This document shows, piece after piece, positions 23,853-33,415 of a DNA stretch of 64,000 nucleotides. The notes under the pieces were generated by a model. It was not told where the DNA came from and did no database searches. It saw nothing but the letters and a program-made list of their open reading frames with translations. This stretch comes from CAKSQF01 sp964568425 (GTDB lineage: Bacteria > Bacillota > Clostridia > Oscillospirales > CAG-272). The position numbers and the translations under genes were made by a program. Every line of letters begins with the position of its first letter. Positions within the stretch are counted from its first letter, which is position 1. Location: positions 1-64,000 of the forward strand of contig CAZMPO010000007.1 of assembly GCA_964568425.1 (NCBI GenBank). Direction: 5' to 3'.

Positions 23853-25249
23853 TGAAAAGTATCCTCTCCCTTAACCGCCGACGAGCGGTTGTATACCGCA
23901 AGCGAGAATGTCGCCGATATCACGAACACAAGTATTCCGATCACCGAGGCGAGCTTGTAATCGCGATCGACTCCGAGTGAGAGCTTATACAGCCATGTGA
24001 TCAGCAGATCGGTGCCCTTTGCGCCCTTCGTGTATTTTAAGATATCTCCCGGTCCGCCGCCGCTCAGGAGATATATCACGTTGAAATTGTTGATATTTCC
24101 GATAAACTGCGTTATAAGATAGGGTCCCGTGACAAAAAGCATATACGGGAGGGTTATTTTGAAAAATCTCCTTGACGCTCCCGCGCCGTCGATGCGCGCG
24201 GACTCGTAAAGATCGGCAGGGATGTTCATCAAGATCCCACTGCACATGAGCATACTGTAGGGCACGCCTATCCACAAATTAACAAGGATGATACAGATCC
24301 TTGTCGTATTTATGTCGATGCCGAAGCGAAGGTGATATCCGAACAGCCGCTCGATAAGCAGTGTGATCATGCCGCCCCCGCCTCCCATAACGCCGCTTCC
24401 CGAATCGAGCATTTTCGACATGATAAGAAGCGATACAAACTGCGGCACGGCGATCGAGGTCGCAAACAGCGTCCGATAGAGCCGCTTGCACCTAACCCCT
24501 CTCGCTCCGATCAGCATCGCAAGCAGCATCCCGAAGAAATAGCTTGTAAATGTCGCGCAGACCGCCCAAACGAGCGTCCATGCGAGCACTCGCCAAAATG
24601 TTCCGCCAAGCTCCGAGCCGGGTGTAAAGAGCCCTGCGAAATTGTCAAATCCCACCCACGAAAAGAGTCGCTCGGGCACTTCATGCCCCGCATCGTAGTT
24701 TGTAAAGGCGATAAGGATCATCGAGATCAGCGGTATCACGGTAAATGCAAGCAGTCCGAGCAGTGGCAGAGACAAGAGTGTCAGGTGGAAATTTTTGTCC
24801 AGCAGACCGCCGAGCGTCTGTCTTGCCGTCGGGATGGGCGCGCCGATGTCCGAGAGCTCCTCCAGAGTATAGCTTTCTTTGACCGAGTTTAGATATATCG
24901 CCGCGAAAATGAGGGTTATCAGGATGGACAGTATGCCGTAAAGTACGATATGAAATGAATTATCGCCGACTATCTTGACATACTGCCCAAGCTCCTCGTC
25001 CCAGACATCCGAAATGTGCGTCTCGACCCTGCCGACCGTTCCGCCCGTGAAAAAATTCTCAAAGAACATCGAGAGATATCTGCCGCCGAATTTGACGATA
25101 TATAAAATATAAGCCGCCTGCGTCGCAAGATAGAGGGTTCCCTTGGCAAGCTGTCCGCGAAAGACATGCCCCACGCCCATCACGAGATAGGAGCATTTGG
25201 TCAAGAGATCTCCGTCCTTCAGCCCGACGAAAAACTGCCCTGTCTTCAT
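23849..25249 (-). CDS. sugar ABC transporter permease, MalF/MdxF type
   Basis: A 466-aa permease with an N-terminal extension carrying additional helices (GTLYLATQAAYILYIVKF; HIVLYGILSILITLIFAAIY) and an extracytoplasmic segment, as in MalF/MdxF, before the conserved six-helix core. The EAA loop reads ESARIDGAGASRRFFKITLP. I place the start at 25249, where ATG overlaps the stop of the binding-protein gene (ATGA); an in-frame GTG at 25267 lacks a ribosome site. Confidence 0.9.
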   Translation of the reverse strand: MKTGQFFVGLKDGDLLTKCSYLVMGVGHVFRGQLAKGTLYLATQAAYILYIVKFGGRYLSMFFENFFTGGTVGRVETHISDVWDEELGQYVKIVGDNSFHIVLYGILSILITLIFAAIYLNSVKESYTLEELSDIGAPIPTARQTLGGLLDKNFHLTLLSLPLLGLLAFTVIPLISMILIAFTNYDAGHEVPERLFSWVGFDNFAGLFTPGSELGGTFWRVLAWTLVWAVCATFTSYFFGMLLAMLIGARGVRCKRLYRTLFATSIAVPQFVSLLIMSKMLDSGSGVMGGGGGMITLLIERLFGYHLRFGIDINTTRICIILVNLWIGVPYSMLMCSGILMNIPADLYESARIDGAGASRRFFKITLPYMLFVTGPYLITQFIGNINNFNVIYLLSGGGPGDILKYTKGAKGTDLLITWLYKLSLGVDRDYKLASVIGILVFVISATFSLAVYNRSSAVKGEDTFQ

Positions 25250-26523
25250 TTTCTTATCTGTGCGCACAGGGCATCAAGATAGCTTTGGAGCATCTCGTCG
25301 GTGATCTTGTCGCCGCTCGACTTTGCCTTAACTATCGGGCTGATGAGCGTTCCCATCGGCGTCCAATAATTTGCGGGCACGCTCTTTTGCGTGCGGTTAT
25401 GCTTCGCCTGTTCAAGCACGGCAGAGATGATCTTGTCGCCCGACACCTCATTCGATGCCGCCGCATTTTTGTTGGTCGGCGCAAATCCGCGCTCGCGAAA
25501 GCGGATAAGCTGATTTTGCTCGTTTGTCAGCCATGCCGCAAGCTTGTGCGCCTCACCTTTGTTTTTCGAAAATCCGTTCACTCCTATCAGCTTGTATCCC
25601 ATATAGCCCGACAGCTGTCTGTCCTCGCCGCCGATCTTGGCACTCGGAAGTGCACAGACGCCGAGATTTTCCTTGCCTATCGCACTCGAAAAGGCATCGG
25701 CGTTCCATGTTCCGCTGACAACTGCCGCCGCCTGCCCCGATCTGAGCGCAGAGAGCATTTTGCTGTCATCTGTCTGCACGACAAGTGCATCGTTTGAGAT
25801 ATATTTTCGCAATGCCTTCATGACGTCAAGTCCGCCCTCGCTGTTAAAATTGATCTTGACCGATCTTTCGACCATTGAGTCATCAAGCTCGACCTCGTAG
25901 TAAAGCTCGGGATCGGCAAAAAAGAAGGAGGAGAGATACCAGCCGTCATCGTTGAGCTTGAAATGAACGCTTTTTCCGACAGACCCTGCGGCGGCAAGCA
26001 GTGCATCGAGGGTCTTGATGTCGCCCTCGCCTAACACACGCTTGTCGTAATAAAGAAACGCGCAGTTGTCCGCCGTACAGGGGTATGCCCAGAGCTGATC
26101 CTGCCCCGACACATTCATGCTTGCCGCGCCGACCGACTCGGGAGAATTGATCTCTCTTACATTCTTTTCGATATCGCCGCCGACCCTTGCGAGTGCGCCG
26201 CCCGCGATCAGCTTTCCGAGCGCGTCACTTGCGAAGCTGTAAACATCGGGACCCGATTCGACATCGCCGAGCACCTTGTCGGGAGAGTCGGACTCGCCCT
26301 GCACGCCAAAGAGAAATTTATACTCATTTTGCTTATTTGCCTCGGCGTACGCACTGCACATCGACTTGAGCATGTCCATATCACGCTCCGCTCCCCAAAC
26401 GGTAAGCGTGTATTTTGTTTTTCCGCCGACATCGTCGTCGTTACCGTCATCCTTCTTACCGCAAGCGGACATCAAAAGTGCCACCGTCAAGAGTGCAAGC
26501 AGGCATTTTTTATATCTTTTCAT
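25246..26523 (-). CDS. extracellular sugar-binding lipoprotein of the ABC transporter
   Basis: A 425-aa solute-binding protein of the maltose/maltodextrin cluster. The signal peptide ends in the lipobox LLMSAC (Cys about residue 21), then an Asp-rich tether and the two-lobe fold starting YTLTVWGAERDMDMLKSMC. Later family segments include GTWNADAFSSAIGKENLGV and the C-terminal QAKHNRTQKSVP. The start at 26523 has AAAGG 9 bases ahead. It is first in a four-gene operon (binding protein, two permeases, ATPase). No promoter is obvious in the 70 bases between its start and the preceding terminator, so part of its expression may come from readthrough. Confidence 0.9.
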   Translation of the reverse strand: MKRYKKCLLALLTVALLMSACGKKDDGNDDDVGGKTKYTLTVWGAERDMDMLKSMCSAYAEANKQNEYKFLFGVQGESDSPDKVLGDVESGPDVYSFASDALGKLIAGGALARVGGDIEKNVREINSPESVGAASMNVSGQDQLWAYPCTADNCAFLYYDKRVLGEGDIKTLDALLAAAGSVGKSVHFKLNDDGWYLSSFFFADPELYYEVELDDSMVERSVKINFNSEGGLDVMKALRKYISNDALVVQTDDSKMLSALRSGQAAAVVSGTWNADAFSSAIGKENLGVCALPSAKIGGEDRQLSGYMGYKLIGVNGFSKNKGEAHKLAAWLTNEQNQLIRFRERGFAPTNKNAAASNEVSGDKIISAVLEQAKHNRTQKSVPANYWTPMGTLISPIVKAKSSGDKITDEMLQSYLDALCAQIRK

Positions 26524-26586
26524 TTTCGTCATCCTTTCAAGACTTTTTCTTTCGCCATTAGCATTGACCTCTTTGACCTTCTTTAT

Positions 26587-26634
26587 TCAAAAAAATAAAA
26601 CCGTCTCAAATGTCCGAAATGGCATTTGAGACGG
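26587..26634 (-). terminator. intrinsic terminator after the GDPD gene
   Basis: Perfect 12-base stem (26601-26612 with 26623-26634, arms CCGTCTCAAATG and complement), 10-base loop, then TTTTATTTTTTT on the minus strand. Confidence 0.9.
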
Positions 26635-26713
26635 AGATAATGTATGTACGGATAGGATGGGGAAATTATATCTGACGCCCGAGACCTCACGGTGCATGCC
26701 CCTTGTTATTCCC

Positions 26714-29269
26714 TCACGCTTTTTTCTTTTTCTTTATCACGATGACCGCGACTGCGACAGCGACAAGGCAAACGACACACGCGGATATGATGATCACGAC
26801 AGTCTTGCCGCCATCCGACTTATCGGGGGTCGAGACTGTCGGGACAGTCGGCTCTTCCGGCGGGAGAGGCTCGACATTTTCAACATTCAATGTAACGACC
26901 CTCGAATAGAGATCATACACATATGTGGAAGGTCTTGCGCATTTTGTTTTACTTCTGACCGTATAAGACACGGTATAGCTGCCCTCGGCGAAGGTCATGA
27001 CACCGTTTTCATATGTCACATTTTCGCCGCCCTCAAGGAATATCAGCTCGGAATTTGCATCTTCCGCGCCAAGGAGCGGAGTCTCGGTCCTGCCGTAGGT
27101 CAAAAGTGTCGCGCTCGGAGTGTGGGTCTCGCCAAATCCGATATCAAAAGACGTTCCGCCCGTTTCGATGCGTTTGCCGAAATCCTTGGCGGTGTCGCAG
27201 TAATTAGTTGTCAGACCGTTGTAGCCGTCAAGCAGGAATTTCGCCATGTTCATATCGTTTTCGAATGTCCACGGATAGACCATTATGCCGCGCATTGACG
27301 CCTGATAGATGAATTTCGAGTTGTGACCGGTGTAGAGCGGATTATAGGTCGTGCCGAGCGGCTGTATTGCCGAAAGCACACCCGTCACGGAATTTGCGCC
27401 CGTTCCGCTCACCTTGCTGTCGCAGAGATATCCGACAGACACCTCGGGGAAGACCTTCTTCATCTGCTTGACCTGTGCGGCATTGAAGGTGATGACGCTT
27501 ATCTGTCCCTGCATCTCGTATTCCTCGGTCAGCTCTTTAAGCTTTTGTACGATCTCGATGTTGGCACTCTTTATCTCGATAAAGATCTGCACATCCTTGC
27601 CCTTGAACTCCTCGTAATACTCACGCAGTGTGGGTATACGGCACTCCGAGTAAAGCTCGCTGTTCTCGTATCCCTTGTTGACGTAAAGTCTCTTAAGCTG
27701 TTTCAATGTTGACGATTCGACGCGCATATCTCTGTCGCAGGTGGCACCCGTCGTATCATTGTGCATGATGACTATCTCGCCGTCTTTGGTCAGATATATA
27801 TCGTTCTCGATAACATCCGCGCCGTTTTCGTAAGCGAGCTTTGCGCTTTCGAGCGTGTTTTCGGGTGCTTGCGACGGAAGTCCGCGATGTCCGACAATGA
27901 GGGGCGTGCGAACGAGCGTTTTTGAGGTGAAATAGGTTGCAGCCGTGGTTGCAAGGAGGGTGGTATTGCTCGATATCACGCCGTGCGCGCCCGAGACGAG
28001 CAGGTCAAATGCGTCTGCACTGCCGCGCATCTCATCTGCCGCCACCCAAACGGCGATCAGTCTGTCCTCGAGATACTTGACATTGTCACCGACTGCGCAA
28101 TTTTCGGGGATAACGACGATGCTTGCCATATTTGATGCCGCCGCACCGCGAATCTCGAGCAGATCGGCTGTTGTCAGCTCCTCTGCCGATCTGTATTTTT
28201 CGGCAAGATCGAGCACGCCGCGAATATAGTCGGTCTCTTTGCGCACCTTGGCGACAAGTGCGGGATCGGAGGACATGACAAAAGCATCGCGAAGTCCTGT
28301 CTCGGCGATAAATGCAACAAGACTGTCTGCCGCTGCCTCGGATGAAACGACATAGGTCGGCATTATGGTGTTTTCGAGTCTGTCGAGCACCGAGACCGCA
28401 TCGGCAAATTCGTTTTGCATGCTGCTGTCGCAGAGTTTTTTGTTTTCGTTAAAATAAAAGATCAGATTTGCGGGCTTTTCGGCGGCAGAGAGCACCCTGT
28501 CAAGATCAGCCTCACTTCCCACACACTCGCTGAAGGTCATCCCGCCGATGATCTTGGTCTCGCTTTGTGCAAGGGTCGAAAAATCGCGCGGCTTTACCTC
28601 ATTGCTGATAAGCTCGGTCACCTTTATGCTATCGACCTTCATAACGCAGTGGTTTGCCTGAAGACCGACAGCACCCTCGCGATAGGTCTCAACGCCCTTT
28701 CTGTCGATAAGCTCCTCGCCGTTTATCGAGTATGTGACATGCGTACCGCTTGCCTCGACCTTGATGTCGTAAAACTTATCGGCTGTGATCTTTTCCGAAA
28801 AAGATGCCGTTTCGGGGACATTCCAGCCATTTGACTGTGTGCGCTCGGCAAACTCGATACCGTTTGAGAGGGTGGCGTTTTGACGCACGCACATCTGATA
28901 GTAAGGGAAGTTGCTCCTTTGGACGCGATACATTATCGAGCACCATCTCGAATCGTTTTCGGGGGACTCGATGGTCGCGCTGATCTCAATGCGATAATCA
29001 CCGCGAGTGTCAAGCGACTTAGGCAGGAGAAGGCGGACGGATTCGCGTCCGCGCGCGTCGAGACAGAGTACGCCGTCCTCGACCTTTATGCGGTCTGCGC
29101 CCTCAACGGCGCGATAATCCTCCGACAGTCCGCTTGAGAAATCGTCCTCAAGCAGTACCTCGCCGACCTGATATTCGGCGGCGGATACCATGGACATCGG
29201 AAGTGTAACAACAAGAGCCGCCGCGGCAAGCAATGCCGACAGCAGACTTAAAATTTTTTGTGATCTCAT
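26714..29269 (-). CDS. surface-anchored glycerophosphodiester phosphodiesterase, multidomain
   Basis: An 851-aa secreted protein with a signal peptide (LLAAAALVVTLPMSMVSA), a LamG/DUF1080-like beta domain (about 35-225), and a TIM-barrel-like segment that looks like a catalytically dead GDPD repeat (about 235-455; ends LLVSGAHGVISSN). An active GDPD domain follows (about 457-695) with VGHRGLPSQAPENT, ENDIYLTKDGEIVIMHND and FIEIK, holding the catalytic His pair and metal-binding Glu/Asp. A beta domain and a C-terminal helix followed by KKKKKA anchor it. It should cleave glycerophosphodiesters such as deacylated lipids or teichoic-acid glycerol phosphates at the cell surface. Confidence 0.88.
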   Translation of the reverse strand: MRSQKILSLLSALLAAAALVVTLPMSMVSAAEYQVGEVLLEDDFSSGLSEDYRAVEGADRIKVEDGVLCLDARGRESVRLLLPKSLDTRGDYRIEISATIESPENDSRWCSIMYRVQRSNFPYYQMCVRQNATLSNGIEFAERTQSNGWNVPETASFSEKITADKFYDIKVEASGTHVTYSINGEELIDRKGVETYREGAVGLQANHCVMKVDSIKVTELISNEVKPRDFSTLAQSETKIIGGMTFSECVGSEADLDRVLSAAEKPANLIFYFNENKKLCDSSMQNEFADAVSVLDRLENTIMPTYVVSSEAAADSLVAFIAETGLRDAFVMSSDPALVAKVRKETDYIRGVLDLAEKYRSAEELTTADLLEIRGAAASNMASIVVIPENCAVGDNVKYLEDRLIAVWVAADEMRGSADAFDLLVSGAHGVISSNTTLLATTAATYFTSKTLVRTPLIVGHRGLPSQAPENTLESAKLAYENGADVIENDIYLTKDGEIVIMHNDTTGATCDRDMRVESSTLKQLKRLYVNKGYENSELYSECRIPTLREYYEEFKGKDVQIFIEIKSANIEIVQKLKELTEEYEMQGQISVITFNAAQVKQMKKVFPEVSVGYLCDSKVSGTGANSVTGVLSAIQPLGTTYNPLYTGHNSKFIYQASMRGIMVYPWTFENDMNMAKFLLDGYNGLTTNYCDTAKDFGKRIETGGTSFDIGFGETHTPSATLLTYGRTETPLLGAEDANSELIFLEGGENVTYENGVMTFAEGSYTVSYTVRSKTKCARPSTYVYDLYSRVVTLNVENVEPLPPEEPTVPTVSTPDKSDGGKTVVIIISACVVCLVAVAVAVIVIKKKKKA

Positions 29270-29313
29270 GATATTTTCCTTTCAACAGATCGAAAATAAT
29301 TTTTGTTTACATA

Positions 29314-29342
29314 ATTATAACACTTTTCTCCGCATTTGTCAA
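29314..29342 (-). promoter_or_regulatory. consensus promoter of the GDPD gene
   Basis: Perfect TTGACA (29337-29342), 17 bases, perfect TATAAT (29314-29319) on the minus strand, about 45 bases before the start codon. Confidence 0.88.
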
Positions 29343-29360
29343 TTACTTTTCTTTGAATGG

Positions 29361-29389
29361 TTGAAAATTTCATTATTATGTGGTACAAT
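29361..29389 (+). promoter_or_regulatory. promoter of the GNAT gene
   Basis: TTGAAA (29361-29366), 17 bases, TACAAT (29384-29389), about 75 bases before the GNAT start and back-to-back with the GDPD promoter. Confidence 0.7.
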
Positions 29390-29463
29390 GGATTAAGCCA
29401 ATCGTAAAAGTCGAATTTGATAAAAAGCCGGCTTTTACAAACATCAAAAGGAGAACAGACAAA

Positions 29464-29913
29464 ATGAACAACACCATCATCCGCAGGATAAACGAGGGCG
29501 ACCGCGAGAGCTTTCTTGAAATGAGCCGCGAATTTTACTCGTCGGATGCTGTTTTGCACGAAATTCCAAACTCATACCACGAGCGCGCCTTTGACGAGCT
29601 CATGCGCTCGGGGGATTATCTGATATGTTATATATTCGAGAAAGACGGTGCGGCGGTCGGATACGCAATGCTGAACAAAATGTTCATGCACGAATGCGGC
29701 GGCATCGTCCTCTGGGTAGAGGAGCTTTATATAAGAGAGAGCTGTCGCGGCATGGGGCTCGGGCACGAATTTTTCTCATTCCTTGAGCAAAACGAATCGG
29801 CATCGAGATATCGCCTTGAGGTCGAGCCCGAAAATCTGCGCGCCCGTTCGCTCTACGAAAGGCTCGGGTACGAGACGCTCCCCTACATGCAGATGATCAA
29901 GGACAACAAATAA
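29464..29913 (+). CDS. GNAT-family N-acetyltransferase
   Basis: A 149-aa acetyltransferase. The GNAT motifs are visible: GIVLWVEELYIRESCRGMGLG is motif A with the R/Q-x-x-G-x-G/A pyrophosphate loop of acetyl-CoA binding, and LEVEPENLRARSLYERLGY is motif B. The ATG at 29464 follows AAAGGAG by about 10 bases. The substrate cannot be predicted. It stands alone between the divergent GDPD gene and the convergent dGTPase gene, whose stop lies 5 bases away. Confidence 0.9.
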   Translation: MNNTIIRRINEGDRESFLEMSREFYSSDAVLHEIPNSYHERAFDELMRSGDYLICYIFEKDGAAVGYAMLNKMFMHECGGIVLWVEELYIRESCRGMGLGHEFFSFLEQNESASRYRLEVEPENLRARSLYERLGYETLPYMQMIKDNK

Positions 29914-29917
29914 GCCA

Positions 29918-31126
29918 TCAGAAGGATATCAGCTCATCAAATGCCTTTATGGCGTAGCTGTCGGTCATTCCCGATATGTAATCGATTATCGCCCGGTAGT
30001 AGATCTGTGCGCTCTCAAGCCTTGAGAACATCGGCGCAGAGGCGTATTCGGGGTGAGGCGAAAAGAGGCAGAAGCGATCAAGCCAATCGGCAAACGACCT
30101 GCAAAGCTCGCCGCCCCGCCGTCTGTTTGCGCGAAGGTTCGCAAGCGTCTTTTCGGGACATTCGGGATCGTACGCGTCACGGAGCTTTTTGAAGAGCGAG
30201 CTTATCACAAGCTCCGAGTAATGATCGAACGTGTCAAGCTCGGGGCTTTTATATATGTATTCATAGTTGAAGCGTTTTATTTCGTTCATCATGGCAAGCA
30301 TCTCGTCGCTAAGGCAGATCCCGCGCTCGGGCGAGCTGTTTTTGCAAATATCGTACACGAAATCGTTTATCAGCACTGTCGTATTGGCAATATCGCCCTT
30401 TATTATCTTGCTGAGCTTTTCCTTATCGTCTCGCGAAAGAAAGCCGAGTCTGAGCGCATCCTCGATATCTCGCCCGAGGTAGGCGATCTTGTCGGAGATC
30501 TTGACAACGCACCCCTCCCATGTGGACGGCTGATAAAGTCCGGGGCGGACAAAATCATCGAGCGATATCTGCTCGGACCTCGGGAAAATGCCGTTTTCGT
30601 CGACCTCGCCGCAGTGGGATATTATTCCGTCGCGCACCGCGAAGGTGAGATCGAGCGGACGGTATGTGCCGTGATCGTCCTCGAGCATCTCAAAATGATC
30701 GACGATCCGCAGTCCGTGCCTTTCATGCCAAAAGCTCTCGCCGACATGTTCTTTCGACAGATCGTTGATTATCCGCTCGCCCTTATGCCCGAACGGTGCG
30801 TGCCCGAGGTCGTGGGCAAGCGAGATCGCCCTTGTCAGCTCACGCGACAGACCAAGGCTGGTGGCGATGGTCTCGCTGACCGACTCGACATGCGAAACAT
30901 GCTCCATACGCGTGCAGATGTGGTCATTGCCGACATTGTAAAAGACCTGAGTCTTATGCTTTAGGCGTCTGTAGGCAAGGCAATGAAGGGTGCGAGTGTA
31001 ATCTCTGACGAAGGGCGAGCGCACATCCCCCTCGCGATCATAGAGGGGCACAAGTCGAGCTGTCGCCCTCTCGTAATCGGGATTTTCGGGGAGCATTGCC
31101 TGCTCGTAAAAGCGCGGATAAGTCAT
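29918..31126 (-). CDS. dgt: deoxyguanosinetriphosphate triphosphohydrolase-like HD protein
   Basis: A 402-aa HD-superfamily enzyme of the dGTPase type 2 group, which removes triphosphate from dNTPs. Metal-site residues lie in TRMEHVSHVESVS and ISLAHDLGHAPFGHKGE (H...HD...H). The N-terminal SPFVRDYTRTLHCLAYRRLKHKTQVF is the family hallmark that contacts nucleotide. The C-terminal helical part carries KISDKIAYLGRDIEDALRLG. The ATG at 31126 has AAGGAAG about 9 bases ahead. Bacterial dGTPases balance dNTP pools and can also restrict phage; nothing here singles out that role. Confidence 0.92.
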   Translation of the reverse strand: MTYPRFYEQAMLPENPDYERATARLVPLYDREGDVRSPFVRDYTRTLHCLAYRRLKHKTQVFYNVGNDHICTRMEHVSHVESVSETIATSLGLSRELTRAISLAHDLGHAPFGHKGERIINDLSKEHVGESFWHERHGLRIVDHFEMLEDDHGTYRPLDLTFAVRDGIISHCGEVDENGIFPRSEQISLDDFVRPGLYQPSTWEGCVVKISDKIAYLGRDIEDALRLGFLSRDDKEKLSKIIKGDIANTTVLINDFVYDICKNSSPERGICLSDEMLAMMNEIKRFNYEYIYKSPELDTFDHYSELVISSLFKKLRDAYDPECPEKTLANLRANRRRGGELCRSFADWLDRFCLFSPHPEYASAPMFSRLESAQIYYRAIIDYISGMTDSYAIKAFDELISF

Positions 31127-31179
31127 ATGGTCGATCTTCCTTTCGTTGGTTTTTTGTCCTTTATCCGATAAAAAGCAGA

Positions 31180-31233
31180 AAGAGGTCATCTCGAATGCAC
31201 CATGCAATGCACGGCGCATTTGAGAGACCTCTT
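31180..31233 (-). terminator. imperfect terminator hairpin after the membrane protease gene
   Basis: Arms 31180-31198 and 31216-31233 (AAGAGGTC..., closing GACCTCTT) pair with a one-base bulge and a mismatch. The minus-strand tail is T-rich (TCTGCTTTTT). It shares the TCTCAAATGC core with the hairpin at 26601. Confidence 0.7.
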
Positions 31234-31241
31234 GTTATTTG

Positions 31242-31946
31242 TTATCTTCTTCTGTTATTGCGATTTCCGCCGATGATGATAAGCAGGCGGATAAGCTGCA
31301 TGATCGAGACCGCGAGAGCGGCGACATAGGTCATCGCGGCGGCAGAGAGCACCCGACGCGCGCCTGTCAGCTCGTCACCGTGAAGTATGCCGTCCTCCTC
31401 GATGGTCGCGAGAGCGCGACGGCTTGCGTTAAACTCGGTCGGGAGCGTAACAAGCTGGAAAAGCGTGCTGAGTCCGAAGCAGGCGGCACCGACATAAGCG
31501 ACAATGACGAAAAACTCGCCCGCGTAAGCGAACACGCAACCGATCAGGATAAGCGGCATTGCGAGCTTTGACCCTATGTTGGTTATCGGAACGATCGCCG
31601 AGCGGATCTTTATCGGAAGATAGCCTGTCGCGTGCTGGATCGCGTGACCGCATTCGTGCGCCGCGACGCCGATGGCGGCAGTCGAGGACGAGCCGTAAAC
31701 GCTGTCCGACAGCCTGATCACGTCGTTTTTGGGGTCATAATGGTCGGTCAGCTTGCCCGAAACGCGTTCTATGCGAATGTGATAAAGCCCGTTATCGTCC
31801 AAAATGCGACGAGCGACCTGTGCGGCGGTGTATCCGCGCACGAGCTGTTTGCTGTATTTTTCAAATGTGGAATCGACCCTCGCCGATGCGATCATCGCAA
31901 ATATGACCGCCGGAAGGACGAAAACGATGTAGGTAATATCTATCAT
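31242..31946 (-). CDS. membrane zinc metallopeptidase, YugP family
   Basis: A 234-aa membrane protein with an N-terminal helix (YIVFVLPAVIFAMIASA), the zinc motif AAHECGHAIQHATGY (HExxH) around residues 100-115, and two or three further helices. The downstream stretch FNASRRALATIEEDGIL is typical of the YugP/neutral-zinc-metallopeptidase family. AAAGGGATTTTTCGT precedes the ATG. It lies 112 bases from the LCP gene on the same strand and may be co-transcribed; substrates of the family are poorly known. Confidence 0.9.
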   Translation of the reverse strand: MIDITYIVFVLPAVIFAMIASARVDSTFEKYSKQLVRGYTAAQVARRILDDNGLYHIRIERVSGKLTDHYDPKNDVIRLSDSVYGSSSTAAIGVAAHECGHAIQHATGYLPIKIRSAIVPITNIGSKLAMPLILIGCVFAYAGEFFVIVAYVGAACFGLSTLFQLVTLPTEFNASRRALATIEEDGILHGDELTGARRVLSAAAMTYVAALAVSIMQLIRLLIIIGGNRNNRRR

Positions 31947-32058
31947 ACGAAAAATCCCTTTCGTGTGTTATCTTTCCTCTATTGTACCACATTCGCGCGA
32001 GTTTTGCATGAGTTTTCTGTGTTGATTTTGTGAATTTTTTCCACACCTGTCCCGTAAA

Positions 32059-33234
32059 TCAATCATACTTGCCGTTTATGATCTTTTCAAGCGCGGCGAT
32101 ATTCTTGTCGAAGTTGAGCGAGAGGACAGACATACCGTGTATCGTCGAATACTTCCAGCTTCCGTCAACGGGAAGGCGGTAGGATTTTATCTCATACGAA
32201 AGATATGTCGGTGCTTTTGTAAGGAGTGCGAGCATCTCATTGCTGCTTATATTGGTGGTGACCTGCGGCAAAAATTCGTCGAGCAGACCGCCTATCTCGA
32301 AGACGCTCAGCCCTTGCAGCTTGTCAAAGAGCAGATTCATGACCTTTCTCTGTCTGAGGGTACGCGCGAAATCACCGCCCTCGCCGTCGAGCGAGATATA
32401 TCGACAGCGGCAATAATTCAGCGCGTGTTTGCCGTCAAGGTGGACCATCCCGGGGGACGCCGAGCCTTCAAGACCGACGAACTCGATCTCAGCCTTTGAA
32501 AGGTTGACGTCAATGCCGCCCATATAATCGATAATATTCTCAAATCCCGAGAAATTTATCCTTACATACTGATCGATCTGAATGTTGAAATTTTCTTTTA
32601 TCGTTTTGGTCAAAAGTGACACACCGCCTGCGGCATACGCGGCATTTATGCGGTTATAGCTGTCAATGACCGGTATATGAAGGTAGATGTCGCGCAAAAA
32701 CGAGGTCATGATGATCTGCCCGGTCTTCTCGTTGATCGTCACGAGCATCATCGTGTCCGATCGACCGCGATCGCTTGCCGTGCGCGCGTCCGTGCCGATC
32801 AGCAGGATGTTTCTGATATGACCTCCGAACTGCATCCCCTTGTCGTTATCGATCTTCGGGGGCGTATACGGCGGTGCCGTCGTCGTCGCGGGGGGCGGCG
32901 TTGTTGTCGGAGCCTGACCTCCCGTCGTCGGACCGGTTATCGGAGCCTGATCACCGGTCGTCGGCAGATCGGTGATCGGGACGCTCGGCGGCACGATCGG
33001 CAGATCGGTGATCGGCAGATCGTCGGTCTCAAACGGAATGTCGTATATGATCTCCTCGGTCGTTGCCGTCGGAGGAATGTAATTTATCTTTCCGTAGTAA
33101 TGGCGGTAGATCGAGTAGGCGGCGATCAAAAGGCACAAAATGAGACAGATGATCACTATACCGATAATGGCAAGGATCTTTGCGATCTTTTTGCCGACGC
33201 TCTGTTTTTCTTTCTCTGATCTTGTTTTGCTCAA
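32059..33234 (-). CDS. LytR-CpsA-Psr (LCP) family cell-wall polymer ligase
   Basis: A 391-aa protein with a short cytoplasmic Lys-rich head, one membrane helix (about 19-43), a Thr/Pro-rich extracellular linker with ITDLP and PITGPTTGGQAP repeats (about 55-130), and an LCP domain from about 140: NILLIGTDARTASDRGRSDTM, TSFLRDIYLHIP, RINAAYAAGG, and the Arg-rich region near the end. LCP enzymes transfer teichoic acids or capsule polymers from lipid carriers to peptidoglycan. The start codon appears to be TTG (33234), with AAAGGAG 9 bases ahead and no ATG nearby. Confidence 0.9.
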   Translation of the reverse strand: MSKTRSEKEKQSVGKKIAKILAIIGIVIICLILCLLIAAYSIYRHYYGKINYIPPTATTEEIIYDIPFETDDLPITDLPIVPPSVPITDLPTTGDQAPITGPTTGGQAPTTTPPPATTTAPPYTPPKIDNDKGMQFGGHIRNILLIGTDARTASDRGRSDTMMLVTINEKTGQIIMTSFLRDIYLHIPVIDSYNRINAAYAAGGVSLLTKTIKENFNIQIDQYVRINFSGFENIIDYMGGIDVNLSKAEIEFVGLEGSASPGMVHLDGKHALNYCRCRYISLDGEGGDFARTLRQRKVMNLLFDKLQGLSVFEIGGLLDEFLPQVTTNISSNEMLALLTKAPTYLSYEIKSYRLPVDGSWKYSTIHGMSVLSLNFDKNIAALEKIINGKYD

Positions 33235-33288
33235 AAAAATGCGCTCCTTTCGCCGATCGCTCGGGCGTTTGTTTCTTCTAACTTTATT

Positions 33289-33317
33289 ATTTTACCACTC
33301 AAATGTGAATAAATCAA
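33289..33317 (-). promoter_or_regulatory. promoter of the LCP gene
   Basis: TTGATT (33312-33317), 17 bases, TAAAAT (33289-33294) on the minus strand. Confidence 0.65.
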
Positions 33318-33336
33318 GCATTTTTGCCGATACATC

Positions 33337-33365
33337 TTGACATATCGGGCAAATTGTGTTAAAAT
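33337..33365 (+). promoter_or_regulatory. promoter of the His-rich permease gene
   Basis: Perfect TTGACA (33337-33342), 17 bases, TAAAAT (33360-33365), about 50 bases before the ATG. No manganese (yybP-ykoY) riboswitch fold is apparent in the short leader. Confidence 0.75.
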
Positions 33366-33415
33366 AATGACAGTTCGGACAAACATCCGACGCCGAAAGG
33401 AGCACACACGACCAC

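Noticed and set aside
33366..33415. Manganese (yybP-ykoY) riboswitch ahead of the metal permease
   Set aside because: The leader is about 50 bases and shows no four-way junction or the conserved loop sequences.
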